Shown here: positions 1-8,266 of the stretch, one piece after another | Numbering within the stretch: the stretch's first letter is position 1 | Layout: every line of letters begins with the position of its first letter | Assembly (NCBI GenBank): GCA_029866965.1 | Contig: CP123444.1 | Coordinates: 1,095,501-1,159,500, forward strand | Direction: 5' to 3' | Source: Flavobacteriaceae bacterium YJPT1-3 | GTDB taxonomy: Bacteria > Bacteroidota > Bacteroidia > Flavobacteriales > Flavobacteriaceae | Length of the DNA: 64,000 nt | The notes under the pieces: model-generated | The model's input: only the letters and a program-made list of their open reading frames with translations | Database searches by the model: none | Told to the model about the DNA's origin: nothing | Program-made: the position numbers and the translations under genes

Positions 1-2469
1 GCACCCTTTGACACAATGGAGGTGGCCGCTACACGAATTAGAGGGAATGCCTGTTATGGCGATGCAAATGGCGAGCTCTCTGTTGATGTTAGCGGATACA
101 CAGGAGCGTACACCTATGAAGTATTTGATGATTTGGGAACAAGTGTACAGATAGGCGTTGGAGACACAAGTGCTAATCCATTAATAATAAGCAATTTAGC
201 CACCAACGTGTATACTGTGGCGATCATGCAAACCAATCAGCCTTTCTGTGCAGAAGTCACTAATGTGGTCCGTATTGAAGGACCCCCTGCCCCCTTAGCA
301 TTAACAGCGGCAGTGACTGATGACTTGACGTGTGATCCGGGTATGGATGGTACCATTACAGCCACTGCCAGCGGTGGTTGGGGCCAATATACCTATAGCC
401 TTAATGGAGGCCCATTTGTATCATCTCCAGTCTTTACAGGTCTTGGAGCAGGTACTTATACCATACAGGTAAGAGATCGCGCAACTGATTTTTGTTTAGA
501 ATCACAGATCGTGACCATTGATGCACCACTGCCCATCGCAGCTTCGGCCACCGGAACGGATGTGGTATGTTACAATGACACGAATGGAACGGTGACGGCG
601 ACGGCTTCCGGCGGACAAGGACCGGGCACGTATACCTATGTGCTGAACTATCCTTCGGGGAATACTTCAGCGGTACAGACAACGCCGGTATTTACCGATT
701 TACCACCAGGCACCTACACGGTGACAGTGAATGATGACCTGAATTGTGGGATAACTACCAATCCAGTGATCATCAACAACCCACCAGAAGTCGGGGTCAC
801 GGTAGCGATTACGCAGGAAACGACCTGTTTGAATGATACCGAGATCACGGTAAACGGGAGTAACGGTACACCGCCTTACTTGTACAGTATGGATGGAGTC
901 AACTTTAGCGCCAACAATACCTTTAGTGGACTGGGCGCTGGCGACTACACCTTCTATGTTCAAGATGCTATTGGATGTACTTCATCAGCGTCGAATACCA
1001 TTACCGTAGAAGAAATTATGCCTTTGGAGGTACAGCTCAACCTGGATGCCGCTCAGATCAGCTGTTTTGGAATGACCAATGGAGCTGTTGATGCACAAGC
1101 AACGGGAGGACTGGGAGACTATATGTACACCTTGGTATCACCAACGAATACCGTCATTAGTGGTCCACAAACCTCAGGGTATTTCAACAATATCCCTCCA
1201 GGAACGTATCGAATAGCAGTCGACAGTCAGGATTGTGAAGTTACCTCTCAACCTTTTACCATCGTTGAGCCTCCTTTATTGGAAGTGGAAATCGATGTAC
1301 AGCATGTGACTTGCTTTGGTGAACAGGATGGAGTGATTACCATCACTGCTGGCGGCGGATCTCCAGACATACTTTACTCTATCGATCAGCTGCAATACAC
1401 TACCGATAATGTATTGGAAGACTTGGCCGGAGGTACCTACACGGTATTCGTGCAAGACCGACGTGGTTGTTCTCAGGAATTTGAGGTCGAAGTGGAGGAA
1501 GCTCCTGCTCTGGAGGCCAACGGAAGTATCCTAAGTACTGAAGTTTGTCAAGGAGAAGATACCAACAGTATCGAAGTAGTGATCACGGGAGGACGTCAAC
1601 CTTATGAAGTGAGTACAGACAATGTGAACTTTACCCCAATTGCTGGTGATACCTATGTGATTGACAATCTGCAAGGTGGTCAGGCGTATGCGGTTTTCGT
1701 TCGGGATGCTTTTGGTTGTGATGCGGTTGTAGCCCCTATGACCTTTGATGCACCCATTGTTTTGGCAGCTGAAGCAGCGCCGGAATATTTCTGTGATAGA
1801 GATGCTTCGATTATGGTGACCGGTGTCGATCCACAGTTTGCAGACGATGTACTGTACGCTATGGATGGAGGTCCAGGACAATTGTCAAATGAGTTTACTA
1901 ATGTAGCACCCGGTATGCATAGCATCGAGGTTCAACACACGCTCAGCGGTTGTACCTATACCATACCACCTGTAGAAGTAATGGATGTGGAAGCAGTGAG
2001 CATTACTGCGGTTCAGGAAATCGGATTGAATGAATACCAGATTTCTGTGAGCGGTGGATTCCCGCCCTATAACTACTACGTAAACGGTCAGCAGATCAGT
2101 GATAATGGAATTTTCATGATCGATGCCGATGGAACTTATGACATCAGAGTGACTGATAGTTTAGACTGTGAGGCCCTCTTCAGTATTGGATTGACATTCA
2201 TTGATGTCGAGATCCCTAATTATTTCACGCCCAACGACGATGGAAGTAATGATCGATGGAGACCTACTAATTTGGAATATTTCCCGAATGCCAAGGTCTT
2301 GATCTTTGATCGCTACTCCCGACTAATTATTGAGTTTGATGGAAGTTACACCGGATGGGATGGTAACTACCAGAATATGCCACTACCAACGGGAGACTAT
2401 TGGTATGTACTAGAAACCAATGATCCGGATAACCGAGTTTTCAAAGGGCACTTTACACTATATAGATGA
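1..2469 (+). CDS. SprB-repeat adhesin with type B T9SS C-terminal sorting domain (5' truncated by window edge)
   Basis: The reading frame is open from base 1, so the gene starts before the window; the first ATG at 16 is internal. The visible part holds about nine Ig-like repeats of the SprB/HYR-like kind. Each opens with a Cys-x-Gly/Asp-like turn (CYGDANG, CFGMTNG, CFGEQDG) and ends in a GTYT-hydrophobic-x-V-x-D strand. The last ~85 residues (from about VEIPNYFTPNDDG to the end) are the gliding-motility/CHU_C C-terminal domain, used as a type B signal for export by the type IX secretion system. From family knowledge, such proteins are surface adhesins, often linked to gliding. The stop overlaps the start of the PorP/SprF gene, the usual partner of SprB-like proteins. 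The exact ligand cannot be told. Confidence 0.9.
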   Translation, partial: APFDTMEVAATRIRGNACYGDANGELSVDVSGYTGAYTYEVFDDLGTSVQIGVGDTSANPLIISNLATNVYTVAIMQTNQPFCAEVTNVVRIEGPPAPLALTAAVTDDLTCDPGMDGTITATASGGWGQYTYSLNGGPFVSSPVFTGLGAGTYTIQVRDRATDFCLESQIVTIDAPLPIAASATGTDVVCYNDTNGTVTATASGGQGPGTYTYVLNYPSGNTSAVQTTPVFTDLPPGTYTVTVNDDLNCGITTNPVIINNPPEVGVTVAITQETTCLNDTEITVNGSNGTPPYLYSMDGVNFSANNTFSGLGAGDYTFYVQDAIGCTSSASNTITVEEIMPLEVQLNLDAAQISCFGMTNGAVDAQATGGLGDYMYTLVSPTNTVISGPQTSGYFNNIPPGTYRIAVDSQDCEVTSQPFTIVEPPLLEVEIDVQHVTCFGEQDGVITITAGGGSPDILYSIDQLQYTTDNVLEDLAGGTYTVFVQDRRGCSQEFEVEVEEAPALEANGSILSTEVCQGEDTNSIEVVITGGRQPYEVSTDNVNFTPIAGDTYVIDNLQGGQAYAVFVRDAFGCDAVVAPMTFDAPIVLAAEAAPEYFCDRDASIMVTGVDPQFADDVLYAMDGGPGQLSNEFTNVAPGMHSIEVQHTLSGCTYTIPPVEVMDVEAVSITAVQEIGLNEYQISVSGGFPPYNYYVNGQQISDNGIFMIDADGTYDIRVTDSLDCEALFSIGLTFIDVEIPNYFTPNDDGSNDRWRPTNLEYFPNAKVLIFDRYSRLIIEFDGSYTGWDGNYQNMPLPTGDYWYVLETNDPDNRVFKGHFTLYR

Positions 2470-3413
2470 TGAGAAGGATAATAGCGCTTTTTATAGTATT
2501 GGCCGCAGTCTCGGTTTCCCGAGGCCAGGAATTGAATTTGCCTCTGTCAAATCAGTATCTGGCGGATAACCCCTACGTAATCTCTAGTGCCTTTGCCGGA
2601 ATTGGAGACTGTTGGCAGGTACGTTTGAATGGATTGACCCAATGGGTGGGGATCAAAGACTCACCCAACACTCAATCCCTTTCTATAGACGGAAGGATTA
2701 AGGACAATTCGGGCGTAGGATTGATCATTTTCAATGACCAGAACGGATACACCTCTCAAAAGGGAGTGCAGGCTTCTTTTGCGCATCACCTGACCATTGA
2801 TGAGTACAATGATCATTATCTTTCTTTTGGAATCAGCTATAAATTCACGCAATTTGGCGTCAACACCTCCGAATTTGACCCTACCATCTTTGACGCCGGG
2901 CTTCGAGGCGACCTCAGCTTGGGGAACTCCAATTTCGAGATCAGTACCCTATGGCGTTATAAAGGGCTTTTTGTGAGTTTGAACGCGGTCAACCTGGTCG
3001 CTAAGGATCTGGATGAATTTGGAGCCAACGAACCTTCAGATATCCGTAATTACTACGCCTATGCCGGATATGTATTCAAGCCAAAATACCTGAAATGGGA
3101 GTTCGAACCTTCTGTCTTTTATCAAAAGTTTGACGGGGATACCCGGGCGACCACCGATATCAATTTTAAAGCGCGTAAGATGAATCGGGAAGATTATTAT
3201 TGGGCAGGGATCAGCCTGCGCTCGATCAATGATCAGGGTTTTAAGCCCAATTGGCTTTCTCCCATGTTCGGCTTAAAGAAAGGATTGTTCTACGCCGCTT
3301 ACAGCTATCAGATCAACGTCAACGAGATCCAACCCTACAATGCGGGGTCCCATATGATCACGATCGGATTTGACTTTGGTTGTGCGCCCAGTACCTGTTC
3401 GTGTACCTGGTAG
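2466..3413 (+). CDS. PorP/SprF family type IX secretion membrane protein
   Basis: A 315-residue protein with an N-terminal signal peptide (MMRRIIALFIVLAAVSVSRGQ) followed by amphipathic beta strands typical of the PorP/SprF outer-membrane family. The motif near residue 35, NPYVISSAFAGIGDCWQ, matches the conserved NPAxxNPAxAG-like start of the family. The start ATG overlaps the upstream adhesin stop (ATGATGA), so the two are translationally coupled. SprF is known to be needed for SprB secretion and attachment in Flavobacterium johnsoniae. By position this copy should serve the upstream adhesin. Confidence 0.9.
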   Translation: MMRRIIALFIVLAAVSVSRGQELNLPLSNQYLADNPYVISSAFAGIGDCWQVRLNGLTQWVGIKDSPNTQSLSIDGRIKDNSGVGLIIFNDQNGYTSQKGVQASFAHHLTIDEYNDHYLSFGISYKFTQFGVNTSEFDPTIFDAGLRGDLSLGNSNFEISTLWRYKGLFVSLNAVNLVAKDLDEFGANEPSDIRNYYAYAGYVFKPKYLKWEFEPSVFYQKFDGDTRATTDINFKARKMNREDYYWAGISLRSINDQGFKPNWLSPMFGLKKGLFYAAYSYQINVNEIQPYNAGSHMITIGFDFGCAPSTCSCTW

Positions 3414-3477
3414 TAGAGGAGTAAACTCGTGTATCTGCAGGTGGTTTGTCGTGTAAAGTCTTAATTTTAGGCCTGGC

Positions 3478-4053
3478 ATGATCGATGAATTACTCCAACA
3501 AGCCCGAGCCTGCACCTTCTGCAAAGAACAATTGCCTAGAGGTCCGCGACCCATCGTCGAAGCTTCTGCACAATCTAAAATCATATTGATCAGTCAGGCT
3601 CCAGGAGCCGTGGTACATGAGTCAGGCATTGCCTGGGCAGATCAAAGCGGGAAACGCTTACGCGAATGGCTGGGCGTGGATGAACATACCTTTTATCAAA
3701 CCGATAATTTTTCTATTCTACCCATGGGCTTTTGTTATCCCGGTAAAGGAGCTACCGGTGATCTTCCACCCCGAAAAGAATGCGCTCCCCTATGGCATCC
3801 GGAGTTTTTAAAGGTTTTGGAACATCGACAATTAGTGCTGCTCATAGGCACCTATGCCCAACAGTATTATTTACCCAAGGACGGAAGAAATCTTACCCAG
3901 CGGGTGCAGCACTACGACGAGTATTTACCACAGTATTGGCCCCTGCCTCATCCGTCCCCGGTCAATCATTTTTGGCGATCCAAAAACCCTTGGTTTGAAA
4001 AGAAAGTGGTCCCTGAATTACAAAAACGTATCGCCGAGATCTTAGAGTATTAA
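3478..4053 (+). CDS. uracil-DNA glycosylase superfamily protein, family 4-like with probable 4Fe-4S site
   Basis: A 191-residue protein. It has the superfamily motif A region (ISQAPGAVVHESG, near residue 38) and the C-terminal HPSP motif (PLPHPSPVNHF, near residue 157). Four cysteines lie as C-x2-C at residues 12 and 15 and C-x15-C in the middle of the protein. This is the spacing that binds the 4Fe-4S cluster of family 4/5 uracil-DNA glycosylases. Expected role: removal of uracil or other deaminated bases from DNA. The usual GE(A/G)PG of motif A is SQAPG here, so substrate range and activity are uncertain. It stands alone on the plus strand. Confidence 0.75.
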   Translation: MIDELLQQARACTFCKEQLPRGPRPIVEASAQSKIILISQAPGAVVHESGIAWADQSGKRLREWLGVDEHTFYQTDNFSILPMGFCYPGKGATGDLPPRKECAPLWHPEFLKVLEHRQLVLLIGTYAQQYYLPKDGRNLTQRVQHYDEYLPQYWPLPHPSPVNHFWRSKNPWFEKKVVPELQKRIAEILEY

Positions 4054-4061
4054 GGAGAAGA

Positions 4062-4457
4062 CTAGCGATTTTCTAATAACTCAATCAAACGTTCAACATC
4101 AGGATGGGCATAGCCAGAAATGGGCAGAAGACGCTTTTTTTGACCGCTCAGATGTATTTCGAGCCGGTCAGAAAAAGCTTCCACTACTTCTATTTCACCC
4201 TGGTGCAGGTGGGACACTGTTCGTCCGTTCAACTTCACCGAAATTCGCTGCCCTTGATAGCGTACAAAATGATTGAACTGAAGAGGAAAAAGGGAAGGAA
4301 GCATTAAGAAAACGACCCCTAAAGATTGCCATAGGGTAAAGTGTTGATTGACGCCCAGCAACAGGCTTATTAAGCCAAAAAATATACTTGCTAGTCCGAG
4401 GCTATAGGAAATAACTCTCCATCTTGAATACCCGTTGATAAAGGTGATTTTTTTCAT
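4062..4457 (-). CDS. conserved hypothetical membrane protein, two TM segments
   Basis: A 131-residue protein. After a basic N terminus (MKKITFINGYSRWR) come two hydrophobic segments, about residues 15-35 and 42-60, and then a soluble C-terminal domain of about 70 residues that is mostly beta strands and could be PH-like. I do not recognise a family. It starts 6 bases after the stop of the AhpD-like gene on the same strand, so the two are probably co-transcribed. It is convergent with the uracil-DNA glycosylase gene, leaving only 8 bases between stops. Confidence 0.6.
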   Translation of the reverse strand: MKKITFINGYSRWRVISYSLGLASIFFGLISLLLGVNQHFTLWQSLGVVFLMLPSLFPLQFNHFVRYQGQRISVKLNGRTVSHLHQGEIEVVEAFSDRLEIHLSGQKKRLLPISGYAHPDVERLIELLENR

Positions 4458-4463
4458 TTTTAA

Positions 4464-5054
4464 TTATTCGTGTTTCCCAACTTCGAAACCGTGTTTCCCC
4501 AGGTATTGCTTACCGCTGTCAATGGCGGCTTGCTCCAGTACGGTGCCCATAGAATCATTCCAACGGTTGAGGTAGCCAAAAAGGGAGATCACCCCTAACA
4601 TTTCTACGATCTCGCCTTCATTCCAATGTTGGTAGAGTCGGTTTTTAATTTGTTGATCCACGGCGTTGGGTACCTGAGAGGCCGCCAGCGAAAAGTCTAG
4701 AGCCGCCCGCTCTGCCTCAGAAAAGGCCGGATGGGTGCGGTAGTCCCAAATATGATCTAACTGCTCCTGCTCGGCTCCATAGCGCTCTGCCGCTCGAATA
4801 GTATGGGCCTGGCAGTAGCGACAGCCGGTCGCATTGCTGGATACCCAGGCGATCATACGCTTTAGGGCTGAGGTCACGCGTCCCTCATTGGCCATGACCG
4901 CTTTATTTAAATTGATGAATGCTTTGGAAATGGCAGGCCGATACTGCATGGTCAATACGGAGTTGGGACAAAAACCCAGGGTTTCGTTAAAGAATTTGGC
5001 CAATTCGGCCGTTTCCGGACTGTGATCGGCGGGTAGTGGATTGACTAAAGGCAT
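4464..5054 (-). CDS. carboxymuconolactone decarboxylase / AhpD-like peroxidase-related protein
   Basis: A 196-residue all-helical protein with the AhpD core SSNATGCRYCQAHTIRAAERYG: a CxxC pair followed by a histidine three residues later, the redox and proton-relay motif of alkylhydroperoxidase AhpD-like proteins. No partner AhpC gene is near, so its reductant and substrate are unknown. It is divergent from recJ; about 115 bases separate the two starts. Confidence 0.75.
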   Translation of the reverse strand: MPLVNPLPADHSPETAELAKFFNETLGFCPNSVLTMQYRPAISKAFINLNKAVMANEGRVTSALKRMIAWVSSNATGCRYCQAHTIRAAERYGAEQEQLDHIWDYRTHPAFSEAERAALDFSLAASQVPNAVDQQIKNRLYQHWNEGEIVEMLGVISLFGYLNRWNDSMGTVLEQAAIDSGKQYLGKHGFEVGKHE

Positions 5055-5169
5055 AGGAATCAGTTTATGCGGTCAATTTACAAATTTTGAGTGCTATCCA
5101 AGGGCCTGTCGTTTCGATCTTTTGACGGAGCTTTGTACCTTGAATCGGCCTGAACTAGAGCTTTTTCCT

Positions 5170-6921
5170 ATGCGTTGGACCCTACATCCAAAACCTGATC
5201 CTGAAAAAACCTGCCAGTTGGCCAAGGCCTTGCAGGTTTCTGAAAGTATAGCCGTACTCCTGGTGCAGCGGGGAGTGGACACTTTCGCGAAAGCGAAACA
5301 CTACTTCCGACCGTCCTGGGGCGATCTGCATAATCCCTTTCTAATGAAAGACATGCGGCAGGCCGTCGATCGCATCTTTCAGGCGGTAGAACAGCAAGAA
5401 GCTATTTTGGTTTTTGGGGACTACGACGTGGACGGTACCACCAGTGTGGCCTTGGTGAGTTCCTACCTCCAATCCTTTTATCCTCGAGTAGCCACCTACA
5501 TACCCGATCGTTACGAGGAAGGCTACGGGGTGTCTTATGCGGGCATCGATTACGCCCATGATAATGATATTAGCTTGATCATCGCTCTGGATTGCGGGGT
5601 AAAGGCGGTCGAAAAAGTGGCTTATGCCCGGGAAAAGGGCATTGATTTTATCATTTGCGATCACCACCGTCCGGGACCGGTGCTTCCGGAGGCCGTTGCC
5701 GTACTCGATCCCAAACGCAGCGATTGTACGTATCGCTATGATGAACTGTGCGGTTGCGGAGTAGGATTCAAGTTGATCCAGGCACTGGCTACGGTTCGTG
5801 GACAGGATCAGCAGGAGTTATATCCTTACCTGGATCTGGTCGCAACAGCCATTGGCGCTGATATTGTGCCCATCACCGGTGAAAACCGGGTGCTGGCCTA
5901 CTTTGGCTTGCAGGTGATCAATACCAGTCCGCGTATTGGCTTTAAGGCCCTGCTCAGCCAGGTAAAAAAAGAAGAACTGACCATCATGGACGTCGTATTC
6001 ATTATCGCCCCGCGCATCAATGCCGCCGGTAGAATGAAGCACGGGAATCATGCGGTGACGCTTTTAAAAGAGACCAACTGGGATCTTGCCATGCAGTGGG
6101 CACAGGAAATAGAACAGTACAATGCAGAGCGTAAGGAGGCCGATAAGGCCATCACTGCGCAAGCCCTGGAACAGATCGAACGGAATCAGGAAACCACCCG
6201 TAAGACCACGGTCGTTTTTCAGGAAGATTGGCATAAGGGAGTGATCGGTATCGTGGCGTCCCGCCTTACGGAAACCTATTATCGACCTACTCTGGTCTTT
6301 ACCCAAAGTGGGGATAAACTAGCCGCTTCCGCTCGCTCCGTCAAAGATTTTGACGTTTATGAAGCCCTGGAGGCCTGTAGTGAACATATTGAACAGTTTG
6401 GAGGGCACAAATATGCGGCCGGTTTAACCCTCAGCAAAGATCAGTACGAAGCCTTCAAGAAGCGCTTTGAGGAAGTGGTCAACCAATCGATCGACGAGCG
6501 TTTGCTTACCCCGGAATTGCGGATCGATATGGACCTGGAGCTGCAGGAAATCAGCCCCAAATTCTATCGCATACTACGTCAAATGGCTCCTTTTGGCCCG
6601 GGCAATCCCAGTCCCACCTTTCGATCGGTCAATGTGATCGACACCGGCTATGCCAAGGGCGTGGGTGACGACCAGAGCCATCTGAAGTTGTCGGTTCGTC
6701 ATCAGCACGGAGGTCCTGCTTTTGGAGCTATTGGTTTTGGACTAGGACATCATTTGGAATTAGTTAAGTCCGGACAACCCTTTCAGATCGCTTATGCCAT
6801 TGAAGAAAACGTTTGGAACGGACAGAGCAGTTTGCAGTTACGCATTAAAGACTTGATGGCATATCCTCCGACTCAAAAGACTTCAACTGAAAGTCCTGAC
6901 CATCAAATTCACCATAGGTAA
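5170..6921 (+). CDS. recJ: single-stranded-DNA-specific exonuclease RecJ
   Basis: A 583-residue protein counted from ATG 5170 (MRWTLHPKPD). An upstream in-frame ATG at 5041 would add 43 residues overlapping the promoter region and the divergent gene, so I reject it. DHH-family metal motifs are clear: DYDVDGTTS, ALDCGVKA and CDHHRPGP. The DHHA1 nucleic-acid binding part follows with GHKYAAGLT, and an OB-fold lies at the C terminus. RecJ is the 5'-3' single-strand exonuclease of recombination and mismatch and base-excision repair. A copy of the 14-bp palindrome at 5282 encodes FAKAK. The 3' end overlaps the convergent lpxH 3' end by 77 bases. Confidence 0.95.
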   Translation: MRWTLHPKPDPEKTCQLAKALQVSESIAVLLVQRGVDTFAKAKHYFRPSWGDLHNPFLMKDMRQAVDRIFQAVEQQEAILVFGDYDVDGTTSVALVSSYLQSFYPRVATYIPDRYEEGYGVSYAGIDYAHDNDISLIIALDCGVKAVEKVAYAREKGIDFIICDHHRPGPVLPEAVAVLDPKRSDCTYRYDELCGCGVGFKLIQALATVRGQDQQELYPYLDLVATAIGADIVPITGENRVLAYFGLQVINTSPRIGFKALLSQVKKEELTIMDVVFIIAPRINAAGRMKHGNHAVTLLKETNWDLAMQWAQEIEQYNAERKEADKAITAQALEQIERNQETTRKTTVVFQEDWHKGVIGIVASRLTETYYRPTLVFTQSGDKLAASARSVKDFDVYEALEACSEHIEQFGGHKYAAGLTLSKDQYEAFKKRFEEVVNQSIDERLLTPELRIDMDLELQEISPKFYRILRQMAPFGPGNPSPTFRSVNVIDTGYAKGVGDDQSHLKLSVRHQHGGPAFGAIGFGLGHHLELVKSGQPFQIAYAIEENVWNGQSSLQLRIKDLMAYPPTQKTSTESPDHQIHHR

Positions 6922-7623
6922 AATGCGTGATCCAATCGCCTAAATTGAAGTAGGTCGAGCGTTCTCCCACCTCAATGCGCATGGGAAGATGGCGATGTCC
7001 AAAAATAAAGTAGTCGTAATGTTCCTGCTCCAATTTGCGCTTGGCGTAGGTAGCCAACCATTCGTTGTCTTCTCCCAGGAAAATATGATCGTCATCGCCG
7101 GAGATGATTTTGTTCTTTACCGACAAATAATGAGCGATGCGCATGCCGATATCCGGATGCCCCCAACGGAACAACCATTTAAAAAAAGGACTTAAAAAGA
7201 TCTTTTTCATCCGTTTGTATCCCTTATCTCCAGGGCCCAAACCATCTCCATGACCGATAAAGAATTTTTTATCATTGAAGGTAAAAGCCTCTGGTTTGTG
7301 GTAGACCGGTATACCGAGTTCGTCTTCAAAATACCCATTCATCCAGAGATCGTGATTGCCGACGAAAAAGTGGATTTCAATGCCACTGTCGGCCATTTCA
7401 GCCAGTTTGCCAAGGGTACGTACAAATCCTTTAGGCACAACGGTTCGGTACTCAAACCAAAAATCGAAAAGGTCTCCCAGAAGAAAAATGGCATGGGCAT
7501 CGGGACGTATTTCCTCTAACCAGCGCAGGAATTTTTTTCTCGAGGTCGGCTGGCTTCGTGCGTAGGTGCTCCCAGATGATTGTCGCTGGAGAAATAGATC
7601 TTTTTGCCTTCGGGGATGCGCAT
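6845..7623 (-). CDS. lpxH: UDP-2,3-diacylglucosamine diphosphatase (LpxH family), interrupted by a frameshift
   Basis: The gene reads from ATG 7623 (MRIPEGKKIYFSSDNHLG) and breaks at a run of seven T on the plus strand (seven A on the coding strand, 7532-7538). The rest continues in another frame to 6845. One more A would restore a ~259-residue protein with all metallophosphoesterase motifs: SSDNHLG, LLGDLFDFWF, FVGNHDLW, GHGDGLGPGDKGYK and GHRHLP. LpxH hydrolyses UDP-diacylglucosamine in lipid A synthesis and is essential in most Gram-negatives. I therefore suspect a homopolymer error. The run also forms a plausible -1 slippery site (A AAA AAT). It lies 30 bases after queD on the same strand. 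Confidence 0.85.
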
Positions 7624-7653
7624 TCGGTAAAGGTAGCGATTTATGGGTGGAGT

Positions 7654-8106
7654 TTATAGGTTGTCATCCGCGTACCATTCCGCATAGCTGGAAGCGGTCT
7701 CACGCAGTTTTAGGTGATGAAGACGAATGTTCTTGGGCAGTCTTTGTTTTATTTTTTCGGCGAAATCGATGATCATCATCTCGCTAGTGGGTTGGTAATC
7801 CACCAGAAGAACGTGATGTCCCCGTGTAGCCAGTTCGTTGGCAAGCTCGACGTGGGGGGTGTTTTTATTGAATACCGTGGCATGATCGAACAGATCTACA
7901 ATTTCCTCTTTGACGATTTTTTTCAGATCCGTAAAGTCAATGACCATCCCAAACTTCACATGCTCTTGATCTGCAATGGGTTGACCAATAACCGTAACAT
8001 CCAACTTATAGCTGTGCCCGTGCACATTGCGACACTTGCCGTCGTAGCCGTAAAGCGCATGTCCGGTTTCAAATGAAAATTGTTTTGTAATGCGTATCGT
8101 ACTCAT
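7654..8106 (-). CDS. queD: 6-carboxy-5,6,7,8-tetrahydropterin synthase / PTPS family
   Basis: A 150-residue protein with the PTPS fold signature: FSFETGHALYGYDGKCRNVHGHSY holds the catalytic Cys and the zinc ligands (HALYG, HGH), and LRETASSYAEW is the conserved C-terminal glutamate motif. QueD converts dihydroneopterin triphosphate to carboxytetrahydropterin for queuosine and other 7-deazaguanines. A role in biopterin synthesis cannot be excluded from sequence. It precedes lpxH on the same strand and may be co-transcribed with it. Confidence 0.88.
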   Translation of the reverse strand: MSTIRITKQFSFETGHALYGYDGKCRNVHGHSYKLDVTVIGQPIADQEHVKFGMVIDFTDLKKIVKEEIVDLFDHATVFNKNTPHVELANELATRGHHVLLVDYQPTSEMMIIDFAEKIKQRLPKNIRLHHLKLRETASSYAEWYADDNL

Positions 8107-8142
8107 GATGGAAAAAGGTCTAGCGACACCCAGGATACGGGC

Positions 8143-8244
8143 TTATCGCTTGTTTTTGTATTTGTTATAGATGAATACGATCACCAATACCAGTGCGAGG
8201 ATCAAAAAGATGCCGTTACCGCCTAAAAATCGCAAAAGGTCCAT
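8143..8244 (-). CDS. 33-residue single-pass membrane protein
   Basis: This small ORF was found by reading the minus strand between queD and the MATE gene. It starts MDLLRFLGGN, has one hydrophobic helix (GIFLILALVLVIVFIY) and ends with a basic tail NKYKNKR, as expected for a single-pass protein with a cytoplasmic C terminus. It fills the 160-base gap between its neighbours almost exactly, on the same strand as both. No function can be assigned. Confidence 0.6.
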   Translation of the reverse strand: MDLLRFLGGNGIFLILALVLVIVFIYNKYKNKR

Positions 8245-8266
8245 AATTCTTGTTTGATTGGGGAAT

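Noticed and set aside
1531-1925. Minus-strand ORFs opposite the adhesin
   Set aside because: They are shadows of the SprB-repeat frame, with no start context or domain.
5041-5169. Longer recJ with a 43-residue N-terminal extension
   Set aside because: The extra part overlaps the divergent AhpD-like gene start, has no similarity to RecJ and would remove its promoter region.
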